DNA of 64,000 nucleotides from Candidatus Villigracilis saccharophilus. GTDB taxonomy: Bacteria > Chloroflexota > Anaerolineae > Anaerolineales > Villigracilaceae. Location: assembly GCA_016709305.1 (NCBI GenBank), contig JADJNA010000013.1:1-64000 (forward strand), in the 5' to 3' direction. A program made the position numbers and the translations under genes. A model generated the notes under the pieces. That model searched no databases, was not told the origin of the DNA, and saw only the letters and a program-made list of their open reading frames with translations. Positions 43,548-52,099 of the stretch are shown here, in pieces; the first letter of the stretch is position 1, and each line of letters opens with the position of its first letter.

Positions 43548-44327
43548 TTACGCGATCGCCATGATCGCGCCAAATCTGCCGGTCTTGCCTTGCTCTGCGC
43601 GGTGGGAGAACCAGTCACCCAAATTGCAGGCGGTGCAAAGACTAGAGACCTGGATCTGTTCGACACCCGCCTTTTGCAATTGAATGGCGTTCGCTGTCCA
43701 CAGATCAAGATACGTGCTGCCATTTCTAGTTTGCAATATTTGATCTGCATCCTCAGAATATTTTTCCTGAAATTGTGTGATCACATCAGCGCCTACTTCG
43801 TAATGATCCACACCAATGGAGGGACCAATCCCCGCCACAATATCCTCTGGTTTACATCCATAACGAGATCGCATTCCATCTACTGCGGCTTGAGCCACGC
43901 CGCGCAGTGTTCCCAGCCAGCCTGCATGGGCAATACCGATCACTTTTTTCTTTGGGTCATGAAACAGGATCGGCACACAATCCCCAAAACGCATATACAG
44001 GGAAACAGCAGGGTTATCAGTAAATAAAATATCCGCTTTCGCCGACGGCTGTTCGAGCGGACGGGGCGCATCAGCGTAGACAATGTCTGTGCCGTGAACC
44101 AGCCACACGTCGTGGATCGAAGCGGGGTCAGATCCCAATGCATTAAATACACGGAGACGATTCTGTGCAACGCGCGCAGGATCGTCTCCCACTGATCCGC
44201 CAAGATTCAAGGAATGCCAGGGAGTCGGGCTTACTCCGCCGTGCCGCGTGAAGACCGCTTGCTTGACCGCTTTTGAAAAAATATCAAAGCTATAGTAACG
44301 AAGCCCGTTGGTTTCTTGAAAAGGCAT
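43548..44327 (-). CDS. pgeF: Laccase-domain multicopper/zinc protein (PgeF/YfiH)
   Basis: 259 residues from ATG 44327. The start shares a base with the stop of the upstream gene (TAATG), and an earlier frame to 44417 lies within that gene. Motifs LVHGTDIVYA, RFGDCVPILFHDP and IAHAGWLGTLRGV supply the His-Cys-His metal site. Members act as purine nucleoside phosphorylases or as a peptidoglycan editing factor. The gap behind it (43444-43547) holds nothing recognised. Confidence 0.9.
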   Translation of the reverse strand: MPFQETNGLRYYSFDIFSKAVKQAVFTRHGGVSPTPWHSLNLGGSVGDDPARVAQNRLRVFNALGSDPASIHDVWLVHGTDIVYADAPRPLEQPSAKADILFTDNPAVSLYMRFGDCVPILFHDPKKKVIGIAHAGWLGTLRGVAQAAVDGMRSRYGCKPEDIVAGIGPSIGVDHYEVGADVITQFQEKYSEDADQILQTRNGSTYLDLWTANAIQLQKAGVEQIQVSSLCTACNLGDWFSHRAEQGKTGRFGAIMAIA

Positions 44328-45337
44328 TATTGCGAAGCCTGAATGACCGCGAATTTCTTGACATAATACTGGACGGTCTCGTTCATCGATTCTTCTATAT
44401 TCGGATAAGCAAACCACGCGGTCGTGAAACCAAAAAGCGCACCGGTAATGACACGTAGATAAACCGTACTTTCACGATATGGGAGTATGGAAGACAGCCA
44501 CTGCCAATTGAATTGACTAAAGAGTTGAGAGAAACCATCCAGGCCGATCGGCCCAAGTCCGATCAAAAGCCACAAAGCCCAATGCAGTGATTTAACCCTG
44601 CGGCCTGATAATCCAAAGAGAATCCCGAAAAGGAGAATGGCCAGATAGATCGCGACATCCCGCTCACAGAGAGCGACTTTGAACCCAACAACTTCATCCC
44701 CTGTAAATTTTCGCGCATCAAAACGTGTGGGGCTGTATGGATCATCGAGATGGGCAATGCCCGTCGCCTGTTCGAATGTTTTCAGGTCGGTCATACCAGC
44801 CTCAGCCAGCGGATAAACGACCTGGTCGCCATATAAAAAGAAAGAACGGAATCCAAATTGATGGCAAAGCGGACTATACATACGATAGATCGCGCGGGCG
44901 GGCAGTTCCGCTCCCAGTTTCATCAATGTCGGCGCGAGAAAAGGCAGGCCGACATAAATTAACATGAACATATTCAGCATCAATAAATAACGCTTCGCGA
45001 TCCAGAATGAGACTTTATCTCCAGTTGTCACTTTTTTACCTTTCTCCAATTTCATTTTATATTCAGGGTCGCCAAGTTTTTCCAATTGATTCTTTCTATC
45101 AACTGCCGCACCGAGAGTCATTTGCAATTTTTGGCGCGTGATGGGGGATTTTAAAGTATATGGTCCAACTTCCACCACGGGGATTTCGAGACCAAATTTC
45201 GCAATCAGCACCGTCTCAGATTCAATATCCACTTCCACAAGCCGGTGTGGATACTGGGATTGCAGTTCATTTAATTCTGCTTTGACTTCATCACATAGCG
45301 CACATTCTTTACGGGTGTAGAGCGTTACATTCAGCAT
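44327..45337 (-). CDS. Glutaredoxin-fold/DUF2085 membrane fusion
   Basis: 336 residues. The N-terminus is a thioredoxin-fold domain with CALC (Cys12-Cys15; TLYTRKECALCDEVK), then a linker, then five or so membrane helices with the DUF2085 signature SPLCHQFGFRSFFLYG and CERDVAIYLA, ending LGPIGLDGFSQLF. A thiol-redox role at the membrane is plausible. The neighbouring upstream gene on the same strand is ccdA-like, which would fit thiol exchange. Ends one base into pgeF. Confidence 0.85.
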   Translation of the reverse strand: MLNVTLYTRKECALCDEVKAELNELQSQYPHRLVEVDIESETVLIAKFGLEIPVVEVGPYTLKSPITRQKLQMTLGAAVDRKNQLEKLGDPEYKMKLEKGKKVTTGDKVSFWIAKRYLLMLNMFMLIYVGLPFLAPTLMKLGAELPARAIYRMYSPLCHQFGFRSFFLYGDQVVYPLAEAGMTDLKTFEQATGIAHLDDPYSPTRFDARKFTGDEVVGFKVALCERDVAIYLAILLFGILFGLSGRRVKSLHWALWLLIGLGPIGLDGFSQLFSQFNWQWLSSILPYRESTVYLRVITGALFGFTTAWFAYPNIEESMNETVQYYVKKFAVIQASQ

Positions 45338-45424
45338 GGAAAATCCCTTAAATAAATTTCGGAAGTCTCTTTGGCGCTCCTCAATTTAAGGACCCCTGCC
45401 AAGACTTCCGAATTTTTTGTTGAC

Positions 45425-46153
45425 CTAAATCCCAAAATCGAACCAGAAGAATTGAGCGCGTTGAGCAATTAATTCAAAGATGCCTGTAAAGAGCAGGGCA
45501 CCCACAATGACCAGGATCACGCCCATCGCGATCTCAACGTAGCGCATGGTCTTGCTATATTTCTTCAAGATGGTTGAAACCCAGCCAATCCCCAGCGCGG
45601 CGATCAGGAATGGAATAGCCAGGCCGGCCGAGTAGGCAGATAAGAGAACTGCTCCCAGGGAAACTGACCCGCCATTGATGGCAAGCGTCAGAATGGTGCC
45701 AAGCACTGGGCCAACGCATGGAGACCAACCAGCAGAGAAGAACACTCCCATCAGCGCGGAGGATAAATATCCCAGCTTTGGGTCTGGGGCTTGCTGGACG
45801 CGCGTATCGTACGCAAGGAACGGGATATGGAAGACGCCGATCATGTGCAAGCCGAAAATTATGACAACAATTCCGCCGATCTTTGCCAGCCAATAACGCA
45901 GTTCAAAAAGCAATCCACCGGCAACAGAGGCTAGAACACCAAGCAGAACGAATACAACGCTAAACCCCAGCACAAAAGCAAGTCCGTGGCTGAATGTGAC
46001 CCAGCGGTTTGAGGCTTGACTCCTATCTCCGCCTGCGGCCAATCCGCCCAGATAGCCCACATAGGCAGGGACCAATGAAAAAACACAGGGGGAAAGAAAA
46101 GACGCCAACCCTGCCAGAAAAGCCAGCCACACACTAACTTGAGAAAATTCCAT
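45425..46153 (-). CDS. CcdA-like thiol-disulfide transporter
   Basis: 242 residues, six membrane helices. Redox cysteines in LASFLSPCVFSLVPAY (about 23) and AGWSPCVGPVLG (about 149). Carries electrons from cytoplasmic thioredoxin to external partners for cytochrome c or envelope thiols. Upstream of the glutaredoxin-fold/DUF2085 gene, same strand, 87 bp apart. Confidence 0.92.
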   Translation of the reverse strand: MEFSQVSVWLAFLAGLASFLSPCVFSLVPAYVGYLGGLAAGGDRSQASNRWVTFSHGLAFVLGFSVVFVLLGVLASVAGGLLFELRYWLAKIGGIVVIIFGLHMIGVFHIPFLAYDTRVQQAPDPKLGYLSSALMGVFFSAGWSPCVGPVLGTILTLAINGGSVSLGAVLLSAYSAGLAIPFLIAALGIGWVSTILKKYSKTMRYVEIAMGVILVIVGALLFTGIFELIAQRAQFFWFDFGI

Positions 46154-46195
46154 TTAACACCTCAAAAAGATTTCATCCCAACCAACCTTGCAAAC

Positions 46196-47344
46196 CTATA
46201 CTTTTAACTCTGTTGTAGTCACCAGAGTGCCATGATCCGGCAAAGACATGCGCATCTCGCTTTGAGCCAGGGAAATATAGGGCGTCGTCCAGCGGAATAA
46301 CCATTTTGCGTCTTCAGGTTTCACATTGATACAGCCGTGAGAACGCTTCTCGCCAAAATCGTTATGCCAGAAAGCACCGTGAATGGCGATCCCCTCCCCT
46401 GAAATAACAGTATCCCACGGAACGGCAGGCGTGGAATACCCCGCCGCGGAACCGCCGCCGCTCATATTGAGTGAAATGATCTTCCAGTGAGTCAACAAAT
46501 CGCCCACCGGTGTTGCGCGTTCATCTGAGATCGCGCCTGTTAATGGATCAAAAACCGCTCCGCTGGAAATACGGCAGAAGAATACTTCTCGACCGGCTTC
46601 AAACGCAGAAAGAGTCTGATAGGTCAGGTCAACCACGATCTTCTTCTCAGCAGGATCGATCTCCGGGCTGATCGGAGCGACATCCGCCTCGGTCAGAACT
46701 TTAAGTCCCGCGCCATCCGCCCAGAAAACATCACCAAATCCATATCCATGCCCGTTAGGGGATTCATTCCAACGATATTCAACAAATCCGTTCGTCTGGC
46801 GGATCTGATCGATCCAAAGCACCTGACTATAGTATGCGCGCGGAGGGAATTGATATTGGATCAGGCTTTGGATCCAGGGCGAGACAGGTGCGCCATCCAA
46901 AGTAAGGTCAACATACGGCACAGTCACTTCAGCCCAAAAACCAGATTGTCCCGCGGGGATCTCTGTAATGGGAGTATTCGGAAGATTGCGTGTCGGTTGA
47001 ATGCGCGATGACCAGATATATCCCTCCGGTGTTTCAAGATATTTCTGATTGGTCAAAGCCACTACGCTCCCAATTACTTCGCGTGTCCAGGGAATCAATG
47101 TATCAGCGCCTAAAGTCCTGATGGCTGTATTCTGAGCCGGGTCATTGGTCGGACGACTGCGAATATCTGTGGCATCCACAAGCCGCCCGATGATTTCAGC
47201 ATTCGGGAATTGTGGAAGACGTTTGGGTGTGTAATATGGCGCAAGATTGTTTATAAGTGATAGGTCAAAGGGATTAAACGCCAGTGCGCCAAATCCAAGA
47301 CCTGCCACTTTGAAGAAATCACGACGGGAAAACGATGGTTGCAT
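46196..47344 (-). CDS. L,D-transpeptidase (YkuD) with Tat signal
   Basis: 382 residues from ATG 47344. Tat motif SRRDFFKVAG at the start with a hydrophobic stretch. The catalytic YkuD domain is C-terminal, with IAIHGAFWHNDFGEKRSHGCINVKPEDA (the His and Cys of HGCI). An N-terminal region (about 50-200) may be an SH3-like substrate-binding part. Forms 3-3 crosslinks in peptidoglycan or anchors proteins. A longer frame to 47413 adds residues from a palindromic gap. Confidence 0.9.
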   Translation of the reverse strand: MQPSFSRRDFFKVAGLGFGALAFNPFDLSLINNLAPYYTPKRLPQFPNAEIIGRLVDATDIRSRPTNDPAQNTAIRTLGADTLIPWTREVIGSVVALTNQKYLETPEGYIWSSRIQPTRNLPNTPITEIPAGQSGFWAEVTVPYVDLTLDGAPVSPWIQSLIQYQFPPRAYYSQVLWIDQIRQTNGFVEYRWNESPNGHGYGFGDVFWADGAGLKVLTEADVAPISPEIDPAEKKIVVDLTYQTLSAFEAGREVFFCRISSGAVFDPLTGAISDERATPVGDLLTHWKIISLNMSGGGSAAGYSTPAVPWDTVISGEGIAIHGAFWHNDFGEKRSHGCINVKPEDAKWLFRWTTPYISLAQSEMRMSLPDHGTLVTTTELKV

Positions 47345-47488
47345 ATTCACCTTTGTATTACAAAAATACGGAGCGCGGACTTCAGCCCGCTGTTTGAGCA
47401 AGCATACCTGCAAATAAAAAGAGCGTCAACAGACTTGTGAGAATGGATTAATCTTTACCCTCACGCTTCCGTAAACTCAGTGCAGCCC

Positions 47489-48163
47489 CTAACCTCTCCC
47501 AGTGGGAGAGGAAAGATAATTTTCCAATGCGCGCATACAGGTTGCGCTCACTTTATGACCAACCTCATCTTCGCAATACGTCACCTGCGCGCCAGCCTGT
47601 TCGAGCAGTCCGATCGATGCACGTGCGCGGTCAATGGGAACCATGTTGTCCTGCGTGCCATGCGCGACAAAAATATTTTTTCCGGCCAGGGGTCTTTGCG
47701 AAATTAATGATTCAAGACCCGCTGGAACAAAACCAGCCAGCACACCCATCTTGCGGACTCTGTGCGGATAAAGCATCCCAACCAAATTGACCATGGCCGC
47801 ACTCTGGCTAAATCCTGCCAGGTCAAATTGCAGTGCATCCAACTTAACCGAAGCTGAGTACTCGTCAATGAGGCGGATCAACCCGTCAGCCGCCGGACGA
47901 AGCGCCTCAAGGCTGGGCCTGCCAAATGTCTCAGGTTGATGCGGACGCCAAGAGAATCCACTTGGTTCCGCAGGATACGGCGCACGCGGAGCGATCATCC
48001 AGTGATCAGTTGCCAGTCCTCGCGTGAACACCCACATGGAGTTTTCATCACCAGTCCAGCCATGGATCAAAACAAGCAAACGCGGAGTCTCAACCTGGGA
48101 AGCGCGTACGCGCAAGGTCCAGTTATTAAAAGTGATTAGTTCGGTATTAGTCACGGCCTGCAC
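47489..48163 (-). CDS. Alpha/beta hydrolase, phospholipase/carboxylesterase type
   Basis: 224 residues. HGWTGDE oxyanion loop, nucleophile Ser in LAGFSQSAAM (about 112), Asp in HGTQDNMVP and His in VGHKVS, a complete catalytic triad. Substrate unknown. The final codons (SPTGRG, stop) lie in a short palindrome (47493-47511), so the C-terminus may have been rewritten by a repeat. Overlaps the small membrane-protein gene by 17 bp. Confidence 0.87.
   Translation of the reverse strand: MQAVTNTELITFNNWTLRVRASQVETPRLLVLIHGWTGDENSMWVFTRGLATDHWMIAPRAPYPAEPSGFSWRPHQPETFGRPSLEALRPAADGLIRLIDEYSASVKLDALQFDLAGFSQSAAMVNLVGMLYPHRVRKMGVLAGFVPAGLESLISQRPLAGKNIFVAHGTQDNMVPIDRARASIGLLEQAGAQVTYCEDEVGHKVSATCMRALENYLSSPTGRG
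47493..47511. repeat. Short palindrome covering a gene end
   Basis: CCTCTCCC, 3-nt loop, GGGAGAGG. The arms include the last sense codons of the hydrolase gene. Confidence 0.6.
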
Positions 48164-48374
48164 GTTTCACGATCCAATCTGTAACAAAGAGAAAAAAAAA
48201 TATTAAACCGATCGGCACAAACGCACCTAGCATACATAGCAGTCCCATCATCGCCGCGCCAAAACCATAGATGAGCCAGATCAGCCCGTCACCCACAATA
48301 AATAATAAAGCCAGTGCGCCGATGATCAGGCGCACATTCGTATCCTTCATATAACTGCGCAGATCGCGGCTCAT
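48147..48374 (-). CDS. Small membrane protein
   Basis: 75 residues with two long hydrophobic helices (about 14-37 and 40-64) and positive ends. No family recognised. Overlaps the patatin gene by 4 bp upstream and the hydrolase gene by 17 bp downstream, so it belongs to a three-gene unit. Confidence 0.65.
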   Translation of the reverse strand: MSRDLRSYMKDTNVRLIIGALALLFIVGDGLIWLIYGFGAAMMGLLCMLGAFVPIGLIFFFLFVTDWIVKRAGRD

Positions 48375-49252
48375 CGCTTTGCGCCAAATATTTTTTTATT
48401 CAACCGATTCATCCACGAGACAGCCTTCTTTAATTCAGGCAATATTTTTTCCACCGCCGCATCTCCCAGCAGCGCCACATCCTTGACCACCACCTTGTCC
48501 AGCAGATCAAATTGATGAACATTGGGGCGGACAATGATATCAGGAGCGTCAGCTTCAAGGCGGTAATGCGCAACTGCGCGGCTGCTCAGATCCACTGCGC
48601 GCATGAAAATATCAAATGCCTGCGCGACATGCAGCCGATGGATTCGGTCTGTAATTTGCTTCGGCAAAATCGACGGGACAGGTATCGAATAAGTACGAAC
48701 CGGGGTATCCAAAGGATCATTCAAAACAACCGCAACAATTGGCAGGTCTGGTGAGAGCATACGCGCCACGGTCACAGGGACGGGGTTCAAGACACCGCCG
48801 TCCATCAGTTCCCAATCATTTAAAGAATGCGGCGGAAAAACACCAGGCAAGGCGATCGTGGCAAGCACACCGTCCCTCAAAAATCCTTCAGATATGACAA
48901 TTTCACTACCGGTCTTTGTGTCCACAGCCGTGACTGCGCAGGGAATTTTCAAATCATCAAAAGTCTTATCACCCAATACCGTATCCAATAATTTGCGGAC
49001 ACCGGAGAGCCCCAGCAAGGAAGGACCATCATTCGCATCACGTCCATATAAACTACCCTGATCTGTCGAGGTGAAAATTTCCTCGATCTCCGCCGGTGCG
49101 AGCCCCGACGCGTAAAAGATCGCGACCAAACCGCCCATACTTGTCCCTGCTACCGAGCGAATCTGATAGCCTTCTTTTTCAAGGCGGCGAATGACTCCAA
49201 TATGCGCGTTCCCTTTTGCCCCGCCGCCGCCTAACGCCAATGTGATTTCCAT
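48371..49252 (-). CDS. Patatin-like phospholipase
   Basis: 293 residues. GGGGAKGNAHIG (oxyanion), GTSMGG (Ser near 43) and ELMDGGVLNPVP (catalytic Asp) give the Ser-Asp dyad of RssA/patatin lipases. Probably hydrolyses acyl lipids. It heads a unit with a membrane protein and an alpha/beta hydrolase, suggesting lipid turnover. Confidence 0.92.
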   Translation of the reverse strand: MEITLALGGGGAKGNAHIGVIRRLEKEGYQIRSVAGTSMGGLVAIFYASGLAPAEIEEIFTSTDQGSLYGRDANDGPSLLGLSGVRKLLDTVLGDKTFDDLKIPCAVTAVDTKTGSEIVISEGFLRDGVLATIALPGVFPPHSLNDWELMDGGVLNPVPVTVARMLSPDLPIVAVVLNDPLDTPVRTYSIPVPSILPKQITDRIHRLHVAQAFDIFMRAVDLSSRAVAHYRLEADAPDIIVRPNVHQFDLLDKVVVKDVALLGDAAVEKILPELKKAVSWMNRLNKKIFGAKR

Positions 49253-49340
49253 TATATTTTTATACCTCTAGAAAAATTAGACAGTGTGAATGAACGGGAT
49301 TATACCTTGCGGGAATTTCATGTTATTGCGAAGCCTCAAA

Positions 49341-50385
49341 CTAGTTCGGGTCGCGGATCAACCAAACCGCCACACCCGCGCCGACAAAAGCGGCGAAGAT
49401 CACGATCCCCACCAATAATTTTGAAGATTGAGCGTTCGTTACTGGCGATTTAATAGTCGGTGTAAATGTTGGAGAAACGATGAGCTGGGCTGGCATTGAC
49501 AAGGAAGGGGTACCGCTTTCGGGAATCAATATTGAAGTAACTGTAACCATAGGCAAGGCTGTTGATGGGGGCAGGGCAGGTTGTGTAGCAGCTTTCTTTA
49601 CCAGCAATTGTTGACCCTGATATACAACCAAGTCCTCACCAAGGTAATTCAACGCCTGAATATTTTTGATGGTTGTCCCGTATTCAATGGCGATGATCCA
49701 CAGTGATTGTCCATACTGAACTTTGTGGAAGACATCTCCATCCGGACGGGCAGTGCTCAACGCGACTGGAACCATGTACTGACTGATACCAAGCGAGTTC
49801 TCGCCTGCTATCTCCGCACCAGGCAGGCTCGTTAAGATTGAAGAGGCTACCTCCTGCATTTGACCGGATCCAGTTACAGTGGCGCAATCCACAGCATAGT
49901 AATATCCATCCGCCCCTTGAGAGATTCCCGCGCCGATGTGGGTAAAATTCTGTGAAAGCATGGTGTTCATGTGCAGAGCATCCTGCCATCCAGGCGGTAC
50001 TCCGTTCCAAACCAATGGCTCCGAACTCATAAGAATATTTTCTGCGCGAAATCCCCCTAGGGAAAGATCGCCGGACAGGGGGAAACCAAGAGCCAATAAT
50101 TGTTGTGTAAAAGAGAGTCCGCTCGGGCGCTCGTGAGTGACCTGTCCAGTGGCAGCCATATAATCCGCCTGAGACTGGGAGGACTGGATGAGAATCGGAT
50201 GTACTATCAGGGGTTGCAAACCATAGGAAAGCCGCAAACCGTTCACGGCATCGATCAGTTGCGAAGGGGATATGATACCCTGTTGAAGTTTCGGTTTTGG
50301 CGGTGACGTTTTCAAAAGGAACAAGCCCAAATACAATGATCAGTGCGATCTGAAAAATATACCAGACGCGGGTTCTGATTGCCAT
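49341..50385 (-). CDS. CAP-domain protein with LysM and C-terminal helix, frameshifted near its start
   Basis: The mature part (open from 50336 down to 49341) has a CAP/SCP domain (IDAVNGLRLSYGLQPL, ALHMNTMLSQNFTHIGAG), a LysM domain (VQYGQSLWIIAIEYGT ... YQGQQLLVKK), a Pro/Thr-rich spacer and a C-terminal membrane helix. The signal peptide (ATG 50385, RVWYIFQIALIIVFGLVP) lies in another frame. Losing one T of the TTTT run (plus-strand A at 50314-50317) joins them as GLVPLKTSPPKPKL. The result is a surface protein anchored at its C-terminus with wall-binding LysM. Confidence 0.8.
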
Positions 50386-50419
50386 AAAGCTCGAACAGCA
50401 AGATCAATCGGTTCCTTGA

Positions 50420-51118
50420 TCAAGGAACGATAATTGAGACCCCGAGCGTATCACCAAACAGATTTGTTCCATCAGACATTTGCCAGTAACTTGTATACTT
50501 GCCCGACTTTTTAGGAGCGGTCAATTCTAAAGTAATCTCAGTCGAGCCACCAGGCTCAATTTGCTTTCGTAGGACGGTTGTTTGACCAGCGTCAAAATCC
50601 TCGCCACTAAGAAGGACCAATCTAAATGGATACATCCAGGGGCAAGTTCCTGTATTCTGAACCCGCCAGGATTTCTTAAAAGTCTCCCTGGAATTAATTT
50701 TCGTTCCATCAGGTATCGAGGTATCACGGATATAAGCCAGGTTATAGCATCCTGATGCCGACCCTGACCCAGATCCAGCAGCTGGGAGATTGGGCACAGC
50801 AGTAGCAAGCGGACTCAAAGGCGCAAAAACAAAAGTTGGTGATGCAATATTAAGTGATGGCGGCGGCGGAAAAGTTACAACAGAAGAAACGATCGTCACA
50901 GTTGGGATCGGGGTTTGGCTTGGAACAAGAGTTGGCGTGGCTAAAGGAACACTGGCGGTTTGTGTTTCAAAATAAGCGGCTACCATGGTATTGATCATAG
51001 CTGTCTGGCTTACATCCACTTCCGGCGCTTTAGGTGTTGTTTGGATCCCAAACGCGCCAAGAAGAATTAATGCCAAAGCAAAAACAAGAATTTTGGTTAG
51101 GGTCTTCTGCATACTCAC
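50420..51118 (-). CDS. Secreted NBR1-type Ig-like domain protein, copy 1
   Basis: 232 residues. Signal sequence (about 7-25) without a clear lipobox Cys, the phrase AMINTMVAAYFETQTASVPL, a Thr/Pro-rich spacer and a C-terminal Ig-like domain (about 130-232) with FKKSWRVQNTGTCPW and SGEDFDAGQ, as in NBR1-like domains. Tandem duplicate of the gene at 51230-51927; even the 5' leaders match. Probably displayed at the surface; function unknown. Confidence 0.82.
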   Translation of the reverse strand: MSMQKTLTKILVFALALILLGAFGIQTTPKAPEVDVSQTAMINTMVAAYFETQTASVPLATPTLVPSQTPIPTVTIVSSVVTFPPPPSLNIASPTFVFAPLSPLATAVPNLPAAGSGSGSASGCYNLAYIRDTSIPDGTKINSRETFKKSWRVQNTGTCPWMYPFRLVLLSGEDFDAGQTTVLRKQIEPGGSTEITLELTAPKKSGKYTSYWQMSDGTNLFGDTLGVSIIVP

Positions 51119-51229
51119 CTCCCCTTAAATCTAACACAAAATCAGGGAAAATATGGGGAAAAATCTCCAGCGGTTTGATTGATCTGATGATGGAGTAAGT
51201 TGATCTATACAATGAAGTTTAAGCAATTT

Positions 51230-51927
51230 TCATTTGACCACTTGAAAAGAGAGTACAAGTGTTGCGCCAAAAGCATTTACTCCATCAGACAAACGCCAAT
51301 AAGCCGTATAGGTGCCTTCTTTATTGGGCGCATCCATATTCAGAGAGATCTCAGACCAGTCATTAACAGTAACCTGTCTGTCTAATTTTGTTGACCCGGC
51401 GCTGAATTCCTCCCCACTGACCAACACCATCCTGTATTGGTACATCCACGGACAGGTACCTGTATTTTGAACCTTCCATGTTTTTGTAAAATTTTCGCCT
51501 GGTTTTAGGGTGGTACCCGCAGGATGGTCACATCACGGATAAATGCCAAATTATTACATCCTGAACCTAGTGAAACGGGATTGACTGTTGCAGTCACAAA
51601 CGTCCCCGGAGTTCCCAGTGTTAAGGTTGGAACGGCCGTCCCCAAAATGGGTGTGGAATAGACGATCACTACTGTGGGAGGCGGTGGAAGTGTGGCGGTC
51701 GGATAAACAATCGTAACGGTAGGGACCGGCGTTAAACTGGGGGCAAGGGTTGGCGTAGCTAATGGGACACTGGCGGTCTGTGTCGTAAAAAAGGATGCGA
51801 CCATCGTGTTTATCGCCGCAGTCATGACGGCATTAACATCCTGCGTCGGAGATGCTGTTCCGCCACAGGATACGAGCAGCATGGATGCTAAAAAGATGAC
51901 AAGGGTTTTGTATAAAATTTTATTCAT
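51230..51927 (-). CDS. NBR1-type Ig-like domain lipoprotein, copy 2, frameshifted
   Basis: Lipobox LLVSC in the first frame (51927 down to about 51522), same AAINTMVASFFTTQTASVPL phrase as copy 1. The Ig-like domain (PAGTTLKPGENFTKTWK, VQNTGTCPWMYQYR) continues in another frame to 51230. Adding one C at ATCCTGCG (plus strand near 51520-51522) restores VTIPAGTTL. About 232 residues when joined, the same as copy 1. A sequencing error or fresh mutation is likely. Confidence 0.78.
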
Positions 51928-52099
51928 TTTTACCTCACCTTTAAATCTAACACAAAATCATTAGAAATTATTTCAAGAAAATTATGGATAAGTGTTCTAA
52001 ATTGCGCGTACTCCAATTGTTAATACACCTCCAATGATTATCAACCCAACCCGGTGATAAAATACTTGCACTCCTTTAGCATCCTGATTTCCATAAACC

